A DNA stretch of 52,297 nucleotides from Chara braunii (Eukaryota > Streptophyta > Charophyceae > Charales > Characeae). The notes under the pieces are model-generated. The model saw only the letters and a list, made by a program, of their open reading frames with translations, ran no database searches and was not told the DNA's origin. Shown piece after piece: positions 1 to 9,804 of this stretch (position 1 is the stretch's first letter; the number at the start of each line of letters is the position of its first letter). The DNA lies in assembly GCA_003427395.1 (NCBI GenBank), contig BFEA01000395.1, positions 1,091,402-1,143,698 on the forward strand, read 5' to 3'. The translations under genes were made by a program, and so were the position numbers.

Positions 1-33
<33 letters not shown>

Positions 34-34
34 C
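1..34. repeat. (CT)n microsatellite
   Basis: The window opens with a CT dinucleotide run that begins beyond its left edge. Similar CT tracts recur at 22,163-22,230 and 51,868-52,297. Confidence 0.95.
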
Positions 35-1096
35 CCGCGCCGTCTCCTTCTCCTCAGTACGTTGCGAACTGACAACAATACCACGGAACGACGGCGCCAT
101 TTCTTCTCTGGCCCACTCCCTTCTTCATTTGCTTGGCGCTGTCCCTCACATCTTCATTCCCACCTCAACATCCACCCATCCTCCGCCGCACCTGCGTGAT
201 GGCTCGCTCCCTTACGTCTTCATTCCTACCTCAACATCCACCCATTCTCTGCCACACCTGCCTGATGGCTCGCGATCTTCCCTTTCATGCGCCTTTTCTG
301 CCCGCGTTCTTCTGCATTTGTTAGGCGTCCTTCCTCCCCACCTCCCTTCTCCATGTCACCACCTCCCTGTTCTATTGAATGTTCAGGAAAAAATCAAAAT
401 AGTGGTTACATTAAAAATAAAAATACAGTGTTGTTACTTCAAAACCACTCCCCCTTCAAATGGGTTGCGGATCGGGATCGCCCTGTTCTTGCAAACTCCC
501 ATCCTCCCCACTCCTTGTCGCCTTGTCATCTTCACTGCCCTTCTCGCCTCCGTCTCCTTGGCGAATGGTGTGCCTCCTTCCTTCCCCATTCTCCCTGCTC
601 CCTAACTTACAATATGTCATATCGCCGATCAGGCTACCTATCCCTCCTTCCCCCCCACCGGTAGTGAATGGCACACTCTGTCCTCCTTTCTCAAGACTTT
701 CTTTCCCCCCATTCGTTGGCATACTTCAACCCTCTTCTTTCCCCTCACTTACTCTCGGCACCCGCGCAACTCGCTCCCTTGCCCACCTTCCCCTTTTCCC
801 CTTCCTCCCCAATCCCTGGCATCTTATTGGCCGAACATGATCCATTTCAGATCGTTTCATGGAGAGCGGCTAAGTCCCCCAGGTCATCAGTCCATCACGG
901 AACTCATGAGGCACTCCCTACTCTCCGTCCTCCTTCCTTCCTGATTGCCCTTCCTACTCTCTCTTCTGCATCCCCGCAGCTTCCTGATTACCCCTCCTGC
1001 TCTCTCGTCTGCCTCCCCGCAGCTATAAGTTTTGAAAGCGTGACTTTCTCTCTGCTCAAGTCTTTTTTTCAGTCAAGAGGAGGATTGGCCAGTTGA
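35..1096. other. Pyrimidine-rich gene-poor stretch with 66-bp tandem duplication
   Basis: Strongly C/T-biased on the plus strand. A 66-bp unit containing TCTTCATTCC and CACCTCAACATCCACCCAT occurs twice in tandem (about 145-276). Open frames here encode only low-complexity Pro/Ser/Leu/Thr peptides, which C/T-rich DNA produces by chance. I see no gene. Confidence 0.6.
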
Positions 1097-1124
1097 GGTG
1101 TGCTTCTCTGTGTTAGTGATCGAA

Positions 1125-1500
1125 CAGGCCCGACGAGCTGCGTTGACCATGCGGGGGCGGCGATGCACAGGGTTGACGCATCACCACGATGGACTACGCA
1201 ATGCCGGATTTGGAGAGAAGGTTAACGGAGACCCTAATTTTCAGACCACTTGCCATGCCATTTATAAGAAAACCAAAGGGTCATTTTAATCAAACTTGCC
1301 ACCAATTCGTAGAGTGGAGACCATGCTAACTAACTGCAAAAACGACGGATTTGGGCGAGCCCGACTTTCTGATTGGGGCCAAGCGGGGTGAAGATCGTGG
1401 ATGGCGTCGATCATGTGGGCATGCAGGGTTGACTCTGCGATGGACTGCACACTACGGGCGGGCCTGGGGCTTGCTGATCAGGCCAAGCGGCGCTGCGATT
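1125..1500 (+). repeat. Diverged interspersed repeat R1, two units
   Basis: Two degenerate units share the order CGACGAGCTG, GGGTTGAC, GCGAYGGACTG and CCAAGCGG. A third, clearer copy lies at 6,175-6,335. No coding potential was recognised. It may be a fragment of an unidentified mobile element. Confidence 0.45.
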
Positions 1501-1520
1501 GTGGAGGTTGTTGGGTGCCT

Positions 1521-2320
1521 GACGATCGCCTTCAGCTCTGGTTGTTGAGAGACTTTTGGGTGACATTCAAGGAAGAGAGACGGGGTAACGCTTTCGAAGT
1601 CATTCTTAGTCATTCTTGTATGTCTTGCGTCTGTGCGATCCTCCCTCTCCTTCGTCCTTCTTTTTCTCCCCCAGTTCTCTACCATCTCTTCGGCTCTTGC
1701 AAATTTGAACCTCCAACAATGAGTTTACCAGTTCCAGTCAATCCAATCTTAGTTAGTCAGGTAGTTGAATTACCAATTGAACATAACAAGGTTCAAGTCC
1801 ATGGGGGAAACTGGTCACTTGATCCAGTGAAACCCCCCACCAAATAAATAGGTAAGAGAACTCAAAGCAAGTAGAGTTAGTGAGCCGTGTAATGGGCAAC
1901 TAACTATTTCACACATAGGTTCGGAGGGCACTGCAGTAAGTCTGTGCAAATCAGATTGAAGTTTTGACCCCTATCCCTTTTGATGATATGATGCCAGAAG
2001 ACGTTTTGATATTCGATTTTACCTTGTGTCTAGCACGTATGGCTTAGATTTCCTTTTTTCCTTTCCCTTCCCCTTTCTGGTATTATCTTGATTCGAACTT
2101 GAGTCTACATCTCAACAGCTTCATGGGGGTGCACTAACTGGGCTGGTAGGCCCGTTGGTATGGCTTAGATTTATGATGAGTGGATGAATGGATGGCATGA
2201 GTGTGATGTGTGGATGTGATTACGCTGCGCCTCCTTCTGGCCGCGGACCCAGTGTTCAGAGTGCAGGCGTGAGGATTATTACAGGACCTCAGTCGAGCGT
2301 ATGAGGCACGCAGTGATGCG
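1521..2320. other. No recognisable gene
   Basis: I found no conserved protein motif, RNA gene or clear repeat here. Base composition is mixed and the open frames are short. Confidence 0.5.
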
Positions 2321-2321
2321 G

Positions 2322-2515
2322 ATTACCAGGTTAGGTGCATTCAATTGAAGGTGTCCACCTCGGACTGCGAGCTCTCCGAGCTGCGTACATGACAAGTGAC
2401 AGTGTTGAGGGGGGACACCTCGGTGCGGATGACCAGGTTCGGTGCCTTCAATTGAGGGCGTCCACCTCGGACTCCGAGCTCTGCGAGCTGCGGACACGAC
2501 AAGTGACAGTCTGCT
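2322..2515. repeat. Tandem duplication, period about 107 bp
   Basis: Two diverged copies run head to tail. Each contains ACCAGGTTNGGTGC, then TCAATTGA, GTCCACCTCGGACT, GAGCTGCG and GACAAGTGACAGT. The second begins about 107 bp after the first. It creates short overlapping frames but no recognisable protein. Confidence 0.75.
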
Positions 2516-2728
2516 GCATGATCCCGCCTATGGCCTAGAACCCTTCAACAGCTGAAAGAGGCGGCAATGGCGATGTCTTTTGCAGGGGTTGATCCCATCC
2601 CGTCACCTATTCTAACTTGATATTATCCATCATCGTGTTTTTCAATTTCCTTTTTCCCCCCGAAACGGCTTGCGGCCTTGCATTCCCAACCGCTCCCTCT
2701 TGCACATTCGCCCCGTGATTACTTTGCG

Positions 2729-2806
2729 GGACCCGACACAGGAGATCCCAGTTCGGCCTGGGACTCCATCCCCACTTCCTAAAATCCTTGGCACACCCCT
2801 TTTTGC
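2729..2806 (+). repeat. LTR fragment of the Y family
   Basis: This segment, with CAGGAGATC, CCTGGGACTCCA and AAAATCCTTGGCACACCCC, recurs at 7,638-7,705 on the same strand. Its core recurs on the minus strand at about 50,266-50,310, just before a primer-binding site. The shared position near a PBS marks it as LTR-derived. The rest of the element is not recognisable here. Confidence 0.55.
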
Positions 2807-5100
2807 AACTCCCAGATGGAGGAAGCAAGGCCCCACTTTCCCTGATTGTTCATTTTCAGCCGTTGATCTTCGTAATCTATGCTTGTCGGATCTTCCGGAT
2901 CATTTCCAGCCTCATCCCCTGTTGGTCTAACGGCCACTGCCTGCTGGACACCGACCGAAGCTATGTTTAATTTTGCAAGATCGCCAAGGTGGAGAGTGTA
3001 AGAGATTTCCAACTTGATGGGCCTCACTGCACTACTCTCCAAAAGTGTTAAATGGTGTGTATCTTCAGCTAGGAGATGAAGAGAAACAGTCCCCATTGTT
3101 TTGTCTTTTCCGGGTGTCAATAGGTTGACAATTTTGGGTAGTGGGAGGGTACCAGTAATGACTATGCGAGGTGGGATGAGATGTCACATGACAATTCTTT
3201 GGACATCTGTGATTGAGGGCAGGAGAGGACAGGTGAAGTCAAGTAATGTGCTCTGTGGCGCTGGCACCTTTAGTATGTGTTATTTTCCGTAGCAAGCAGT
3301 CTGGTTGAACATCGGAAGGGGTCTTCTGTCTACATCGGACTTATGAAATGAAGAGCTTTGAAATCCATCAAGGACTTCTTTTGCTGCATTTAGAACTTCT
3401 TGTTGAAATGCAGGAAGCACTTCTTGCTGCGTTTTTAAGGTGCAAGATGAGCTAAATACATGATACCTCTCATGGGCAACATAGTCCAAGCAAACCCACT
3501 CAAAATCTTTGCTAAACTATGACCAGCCATCATATTGGCAAATAAACTTGGAATGAGAAATCCAAGTTTCCAACAACACCTGTACATCATCAAAACAAAA
3601 ATATCTGCCTTCCCACTTTGTCTTCAATCAGGATCGCATACGTCAAGCCTCAGACTGTCAAACTGTCAGGCCCACTCCCGTCTTACGCATCAATCATGGA
3701 ACTGACATCGGCTGAGATTGGATTAGCCTTATCGTTCCCAAATACAACTCCCAGTCATTATAGCTGTGCTTAGTATTACTTTCAGGCCACATACAGATAG
3801 AATGACTGGGTATTGTGGTCACCGGAAGAAAGGGGTAGAACTGATTAACAGATTCTGACCTCCACAATATTCATGGTCCATGGTGAGTATCTTATCTTAA
3901 TTCATGCTACGGTAGTGAAATCTTTGCCATTTGGTGTCTGCTAGAAGAAGCTGAGGTACAGAGACGTGTTAAGGGGTAGGCCTGAAGTAGGAAGTGTATG
4001 GTAATTACCAACTGGCCTAGCTCAGTCGGTACACCCCTGAACTGTTGTGCAAGGAATATAAGTGTGAGTGATATACAAAAAAACAAATTGCGAAATCACA
4101 CAGCTGTCCAAGTAGTCGTGTCCCAAGCAGAGAGTACAAATGCCCGAGAAAACCATCCATATAGAGCAATACAATGAAGTAATGAGCCAATGTTCAAGCC
4201 CGTAGGCCACACCAACACAGTATCTAAAGTCGTTCTGCTCTGTCTGGCGCTCAGCGCCCAGCCTACTCTACCCGACTATCCTACCTACAGCTGGTTCACG
4301 CAACAGGATCACTTCGACTCACGAAGACCAATGTACATGACTTCCAACACCATCGCCGACCTCTCTTCATGTACCAGGTACGTATCTCGTCACCCTCAAT
4401 CAGACCTTGATTACCCCACACTCACCTCCTTCCCTGAAGACCACTCAATCGCCCTGCATTACCCCCTGGCGCCCAGCAGCCCGGCTATGGCCGCCTTCGC
4501 CCCGCTCCACTGCAGCGCCCCACTTCACCTCTACGCGCCGCGACAGCGCCCTTGGCATCAGCGCAGCATCAAGCGAGCGCAGCAGCACTTCCGCTTTGCC
4601 AGCACTGGCCAGCATGCCTGGCCTGGGCTGCCTCACTCCTTTTGTGGAAGTGGCAGCCTCCTGGATGCTGCGTGTGGCCTGGCTGGAAGCTTCCAGTAGC
4701 TTCCGGTTGGGTCCCAGACCCTGCGCCCAGGCCCAACACTACAGTTGAGGGCCTGGGCCCTTTACAGTTAGGCACGGCCTGAGTCTCTGGACTTGGGTTT
4801 TTGCTGCATCTGTGCAGGGCTCCCAGGCAGGTGCGTTGGCACTACTGCTTTTGCCAAGGCCGAAGGCCTGCTTCCCAATGTATCGGCCCTGCTTTGTGTA
4901 TGTGTGCCCAGGCGCAACTGTCAAGGCGTGGGCCAACTGTATGACGCAGAAATGTGAGGCTCACGAGTCTACCCAACCAACTGGCGTGCTGCGAAAGCCT
5001 GAATACACACATATGGAAATGTCGAATTTTGCCTCTGATGAATATTCAGGCCCGCCTTCACTTAGGGCGGGCACTTTGGCTTGCTGGGGGCCTTAGCCCG
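2807..5100. other. No recognisable gene; isolated palindromes
   Basis: No protein family or RNA gene was recognised. Two clear hairpins are present. At 4,725-4,758 a perfect 10-bp stem GCCCAGGCCC/GGGCCTGGGC flanks a 14-nt loop, and near 5,051-5,073 there is GCCCGCC/GGCGGGC. Open frames at 4.2-5.1 kb are compositional and overlap on both strands. Confidence 0.5.
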
Positions 5101-6174
5101 GAACAATGTGATGTCTGATAGGGCCCCCTTGAGGGCTTGTTCCTCACAGTTGAAAATACAGACCTGAGTTCGAACTCCACTAGAAGCAGATGAGTAAAGT
5201 ACTAGAATTCTGAATTACCTAGGGCCGCTCAGTTCGATGATGATATCTCAAGGTCGTCGCCCTTTTTTTGAAAAAAGAGAACTGTATGGTAAAAGCAGGA
5301 AGAATTACGAACAGAAGTTGTGACGAACTGTCTTCTGCAACTGCGCGATTTCCTGCGCGAGGCTGATGTGGGAAAACGGGAGGGCTTTGATGGACGACGG
5401 GCGTAAGCGGGGTTCGGTTGGGAAAATTGCATGGATACCCTCGCTTCTTTTTTGCTTTTGTTGGAATTCGTTGGGCCAGCGCCGGGAAAGCTCCACGCCG
5501 ATGATTGGATGGCTGCGCCATGACGGGCGCAAGAAATAACTGTACCATAGCTTCTTTCTTGTTCTGCTGTGAGCCTTAGGAATTTTGGCGCGAATAGCGT
5601 GTGGGAATTTTCATTTTTGAATTTTTAATTGATGTCGAGCCCCTGCGGGCTCTCGGAATCGCTCTTCCTTTCAGAGTTTCCTTTCTGCAATTAGGACTTA
5701 GGCTAGGAATTTAGGTGCTCTGAATTTTGTTGCGCAGCGTTCGCACGTATCTTGTGGCGCAAGGAACTGGGCTCTGACTGGATCGCGCCTTTAATCTTGT
5801 GCAACGGTCGTTTTTGCCGGGCGCGATCGTAACTGTAATCCCTCTTCTTTCTTGGTTTTCTTATGTTGTCCGCCGTCTCCTTCTTTCTCGTCTTGCATGC
5901 TCTGTTCTAATTGGCCGAAGCGCTTGCATGACTAGATCGATGCATGGAGAGTGGCTACGACCCCCACGCCGCGGCCTGGCCATGCAGACGTAGGCACTTC
6001 CTCTCTTCTCTTCTTGTCCATCTGGGCTTAATCCCGTACCTTTCGCGCGGGCGTGCATGCTATAGATTTCGTAAGCGCGATTAGTTTGCTCTCTAAGAAT
6101 TTCGAGGTTAGCGCGATCAGTGAGGATCGGCTAACGACCAAGTTTGGAAGGTGAGTGAGTGTGGGAGTTGGGCG
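5101..6174. other. No recognisable gene
   Basis: The sequence is AT- and TTTC-rich in places, with a small hairpin GAGCCC-ctgc-GGGCTC near 5,638-5,653. Nothing supports a coding region or promoter assignment. Confidence 0.45.
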
Positions 6175-6335
6175 ATCCGACGAGCTGGTGTCGGGTATGC
6201 GGGGTTGACGTGCGGGGCCGCGACGGACTGTGTCACACGGGCGAACCTGGCTTGCATGCTTGAACCAAGCGGGGTGACAACTCTGTGTGGATACGCGGCG
6301 ACGGACTGTCGGTATCGTGGGTATTGATGCGCGGC
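6175..6335 (+). repeat. Interspersed repeat R1, third copy
   Basis: Contains CGACGAGCTG, GCGGGGTTGACG, GCGACGGACTG and ACCAAGCGGGGTGAC in the order seen at 1,125-1,500. The core GCGGCGACGGACTG is itself repeated within about 45 bp. The function is unknown. Confidence 0.5.
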
Positions 6336-6839
6336 GACGGACTGCCCGCAGCAGGAGAACAGAGAAGGAGAGAGAGCAGTGGTGTGGGTGTGGGATAGGG
6401 ATTCCTTTTGTTGTTCTTTTCATTCCCATTTTTTTCTGTCCATCTGTGTGGTCGATCTCTTTATCGCGGCCCTTCTCTTTCGAACTTCTCTTGTATATTG
6501 TCTCGAATTTTCCTTGTTGTTTTGCTCGGTATGTATGCATGGAATGAATGTAGGATTTCTTTTGTTAGCGATCTTTTCGATCTGTTTTCACGATGCGTGT
6601 TGTCTCTGACTAGTGTTCGCTGCATGAGCTATGCGATTGGGCCTGATGGGGAACGCTCACTTTGGATGTTTGAAGTCTAACTGTCGATCCTTGCATCACA
6701 TATATGGCATGTGGTGATTGATAGGATATTTGCGTTTACGGTTGAATGCGACCGGCACACAGAACCAATTGGTGGCTCCTAACATACACGCGTGTGTACG
6801 ATCGCGATCTCGAGAAAACCGAGTCGCCACACCCGCCTG

Positions 6840-7765
6840 CGTAAGTCCGCCTTAACCTCGTGTAAGGATGTGGGGGATGCGATTTACTAAACAGACATGG
6901 CTACCAGATCTCCTCCCTGGGCGTTCGACTGGCGAACAACTTAGACGACGGGGAAATTTAAGAAATCCGGAATTCCCTTGCCTAACAGAAAATGATCACT
7001 TATGCGCAAGGGATTTTCATTGTGCCATAACTAGCGACTCCCGGTGTCCCGACTACCCGGAAACGTATAACACACAATATTTCATATCCCCCGGCTTCGT
7101 CGTTATTACTACCAGCTTCCCTCCCTTCCATATCCTCCTCCCGTATCACCAACTCACAGTAGTACCGTGGAATTCCATAGCTTGCTACTGGCCAAGCCCG
7201 CCATGCGAGGGGTGTCGATATCACCGGGCGCGCCGAGCTTCGGGAAGTACCTAGTAGGCCGAACCGACGCTGAGCGGCGATTGCACAGCCTCCGCGTACG
7301 GCCTGCCTCGGCGGAACCTGAGGCCTGTTACGGGCAGCACCGACGACTGGCCGAATCGCGCGACCAACCCCGAAGACGAAATCAGCGGCGATGGTGATTC
7401 CTTTTTCCTTTCGGCCTTAACCATTAGGCCTGTGGGTAGGGGCAATGTTGTTGGGATTTTCGTTCGAGAATGCAAGAGTGTTTAAATCTACCGGTACGGC
7501 GATAGCAGGAAAGTGCCCCGGAGTTTTAAGCCTGGGATACACTGCGCATGCCATCTGCCTTACGCTGCCCGTTATCAGCTTCTCCAATCTGAGTATACCC
7601 CCTTTTTGCACCCGTACCCCTGAAACTTGCCACAGGAGATCTCAGTTCCGACCTGGGACTCCACCCCCACTTTCCAAAAATCCTTGGCACACCCCTTTTT
7701 CGCACTTCCGGGCCCCCATCCCACTCCGATCAGGAAGTCGCGCTGGGCGTGAGGTTGGGCGTCAC
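6840..7765 (+). mobile_element. LTR-like segment of the Y family, with degenerate PBS
   Basis: The order of blocks matches the minus-strand sequence running from about 51,000 to 50,180. Shared blocks are a TCCT-CCCGTA-like segment followed by GTACCGTGG/GTCATCCCGTGG, a region ending AATGTTGTTGGG/AATGAATGTTTAAA, then CCAAAAATCCTTGGCACACCCC (22 nt, seen as two overlapping blocks) and GCGTGAGGTTGG. The last block aligns with the junction and PBS at 50,181-50,200, but here the PBS is corrupted (TTGGGCGTCACAAAG). It is probably a 5' LTR with the start of the internal region, or a near-solo LTR. Its exact ends and target duplication were not found. Confidence 0.5.
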
Positions 7766-8190
7766 AAAGTAGCAAAGTACATGACGACGGGAAAAGGAGC
7801 AAGGGACAGGGAATTAAATAGGGGTGCCAGCTGGGGGAGGATGGGGAGTGGGTGGGGGAGGGTTGGGGGGAGGATTAAGGGGGGACACTGGGGACTCTGC
7901 CCTTCCTCCGTTGTACTTTGCCCGGGGGATTAGAGTGGAAAGGTTGCAGTGGCTGGGTACCAAGGGGAGTCTCCCGGCTGCAGCTGCCCAACTCTACATC
8001 TTTCTCCGACGCCCTCCATCCGCCACACACCGATTATCCCTTCAGGCTGCTGTAAATATCCAGCTTCCGAGTTCAAGCCCGGAATGCAGCGTTCCAAATG
8101 GCAGTGCTTGGAACGAACTGACTTCGTACACATCGCCGACGTCCTTCAGAGAGTCAAAACCCTTCATGCGCCTCGCGCACAAATCTAGGC
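7766..8190. other. G-rich stretch, no recognisable gene
   Basis: About 7,825-7,910 is unusually G-rich on the plus strand, with many GGGGG and GTGGGGGAGG runs. The open frames here are Gly-rich artefacts of that composition. Confidence 0.5.
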
Positions 8191-8287
8191 GTCCTTCGAA
8201 ACATCCGTTAAATTTGGAACAATACAAAAAAGATTAGCATGGCCCTTGTGCAAGGATGACACGTATAAATCGAGAAACACTCTAAAT
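8191..8287 (+). ncRNA. U6 snRNA-like copy, probably a pseudogene
   Basis: U6 is the spliceosomal RNA that pairs with the 5' splice site and forms the catalytic core. Recognisable in order are the 5' stem GTCCTTCG, ACATCCG, TTGGAACAATAC, AGATTAGCATGG, GCAAGGATGACAC and AAATCGAGAAA. The ACAGAGA box, invariant in working U6, reads ACAAAAA, and the 3' end departs from the family after CGAGAAA. I see no TATA box or upstream element at a suitable distance. It is most likely a decayed retrocopy. A (TA)n tract follows. Confidence 0.8.
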
Positions 8288-8301
8288 AAATATGCATATA
8301 T

Positions 8302-8323
8302 GATATATATATATATATATATA
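8302..8323. repeat. (TA)n microsatellite
   Basis: A TA dinucleotide run lies a few bases downstream of the plus-strand U6 copy. Confidence 0.9.
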
Positions 8324-8599
8324 GGCTGCTGTATAGGCTGCTGCAATCTACACCAGAAGTCTATACCTATGTATATTTTGACAGGGTCTGGCATGGGTTA
8401 CAGGGCTCCCAGGAGTGATTCGGTTGTCGAGCACACTCATGTCCTATTATCAACGAAATTACCATATTTCTTCCCCTGATTACTCAGGCAAGGTGTTGCT
8501 ATGACACGATGGGAGCTAAATCCCTGCCTCCTCATGGCTATGCAATGTGGGAAATTCAAAAAGAGTTCATTTCCTGTCCTCTTTATCGGAGGAGGTAGT

Positions 8600-8704
8600 A
8601 AAATTTTGGACCATTTCTTGACTAATGTGTGTCATCCTTGTGCGAGGGCCATGCTAATCTTCCTTCTCTGTATCATTCCAATTTTAATGGATGTTCCGAA
8701 GTAC
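8600..8704 (-). ncRNA. U6 snRNA-like copy, nearly full length
   Basis: Read on the minus strand, this has TTCGGAACATCC, TAAAATTGGAATGATAC, ACAGAGA, AGATTAGCATGGCCC, CAAGGATGACAC and a 3' end AAGAAATGGTCCAAA-ATTTT, all characteristic of U6. The ACAGAGA box is intact, but a GGA insertion separates it from GATTAGC. The full-length 3' end makes it the best-preserved of the three U6 copies in the window. No minus-strand TATA box or upstream element was identified. A TTTCCTG word occurs on both sides (about 8,570 and 8,706) and could be a degraded target duplication. Confidence 0.8.
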
Positions 8705-9396
8705 GTTTCCTGCCACAATTGCATTTCCTGCCCTAAACTCCTCCCTGCTTTTGCCTTCGATTACCATAATCGTGAAGCTCCCATTGCCCTGGCAAGATGT
8801 TGTAGGAATTAGCTCTTCACACGTCATGACTATCTGTAAGAGTGAGTTCCTGCCACATGTCATAGGCGACACAGTCCTGACTTGTGCTCTGCCGTCCATT
8901 GGTTTCCATAAAGCTCCCATAGAAATTGTTTGTCATGCCCCAATTAGACATCCCATTAAACATCCCATTAGACATCCCAACGCCCTCCCACCCCATGACC
9001 ATTCTCTTTTCCCCTCTTCCATCCAACTGCCCCCACCTCCCGCAATCAACCATACCACGTTCTCGACCCATCCCAAATCGCCACTCCAATAAGACTACCC
9101 TTCCACGTTGACCATCCACACCCGAGTCGGATATCGTTGGACAGCGCATTCCGCCCCACCCCACCCCCCCTGACCCCCCACCACAACAACCGCTCCTGAC
9201 AGCGCCTGTCCGTACCTCCCCCGCCGCAACAGCCGTTCCTCCCTCTACCCATCCAGGTCTATCTACCCCCCCCTCGCCCTTGTACACTTCTTCTCAAACC
9301 GCCACCAAAAACGTCCGACAGCAACACACACCACCAGCCAGTTCCCTTCCATATAACCCCGTGATCTGACAGCAATAGACATCGCCTAGGACGCGC

Positions 9397-9449
9397 GCAC
9401 ACACACACACACACACACACCACCAAAAAAAAAAAAAAAAAAAAAAAAG
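9397..9449. repeat. (AC)n then poly-A microsatellite
   Basis: A CA/AC run is followed directly by about 23 A residues, inside the proposed LINE 5' region. The A run could mark the tail of an older insertion, but no partner sequence was identified. Confidence 0.85.
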
Positions 9450-9804
9450 AACTCAGATCATCTCCACCGCCCCTTACTCGACCCCCTTTTCAAACGCTAT
9501 TCCTCGGGAACCATACCAGTACGAAACCCTCTCTTATTCGACCCCCTTCCTGCACACCAAAATTGAACCCCCCCCCCTCTCTGACTAATATCCCCCTCAC
9601 CCCCTCTCTGATCTCACCCCTGACCCAACTCAGATTATCCCCAACGTCTTCCCCCCACAACTCTCTCCCCACCGCCCCTCCACCAATAGTCTACTCTGGG
9701 AATCCTCCATATATTAAGCGACTAAAGCTCAATTCGATAGCCAAATCTAGACCCTCCTGAGTGAGGCAACAGGGCACTGTAGCCCGAGACATTGGAATAG
9801 TAAA

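Noticed and set aside
4010-4060. GGCCTAGCTCAGTCGGT resembling the 5' part of a tRNA
   Set aside because: No cloverleaf, anticodon arm or B box follows at the right distance.
7400-7420. CTTAACCATTAGGCC resembling a tRNA/SINE A-box region on the minus strand
   Set aside because: No B box or terminator at a suitable spacing, and the sequence lies inside the LTR-like segment.
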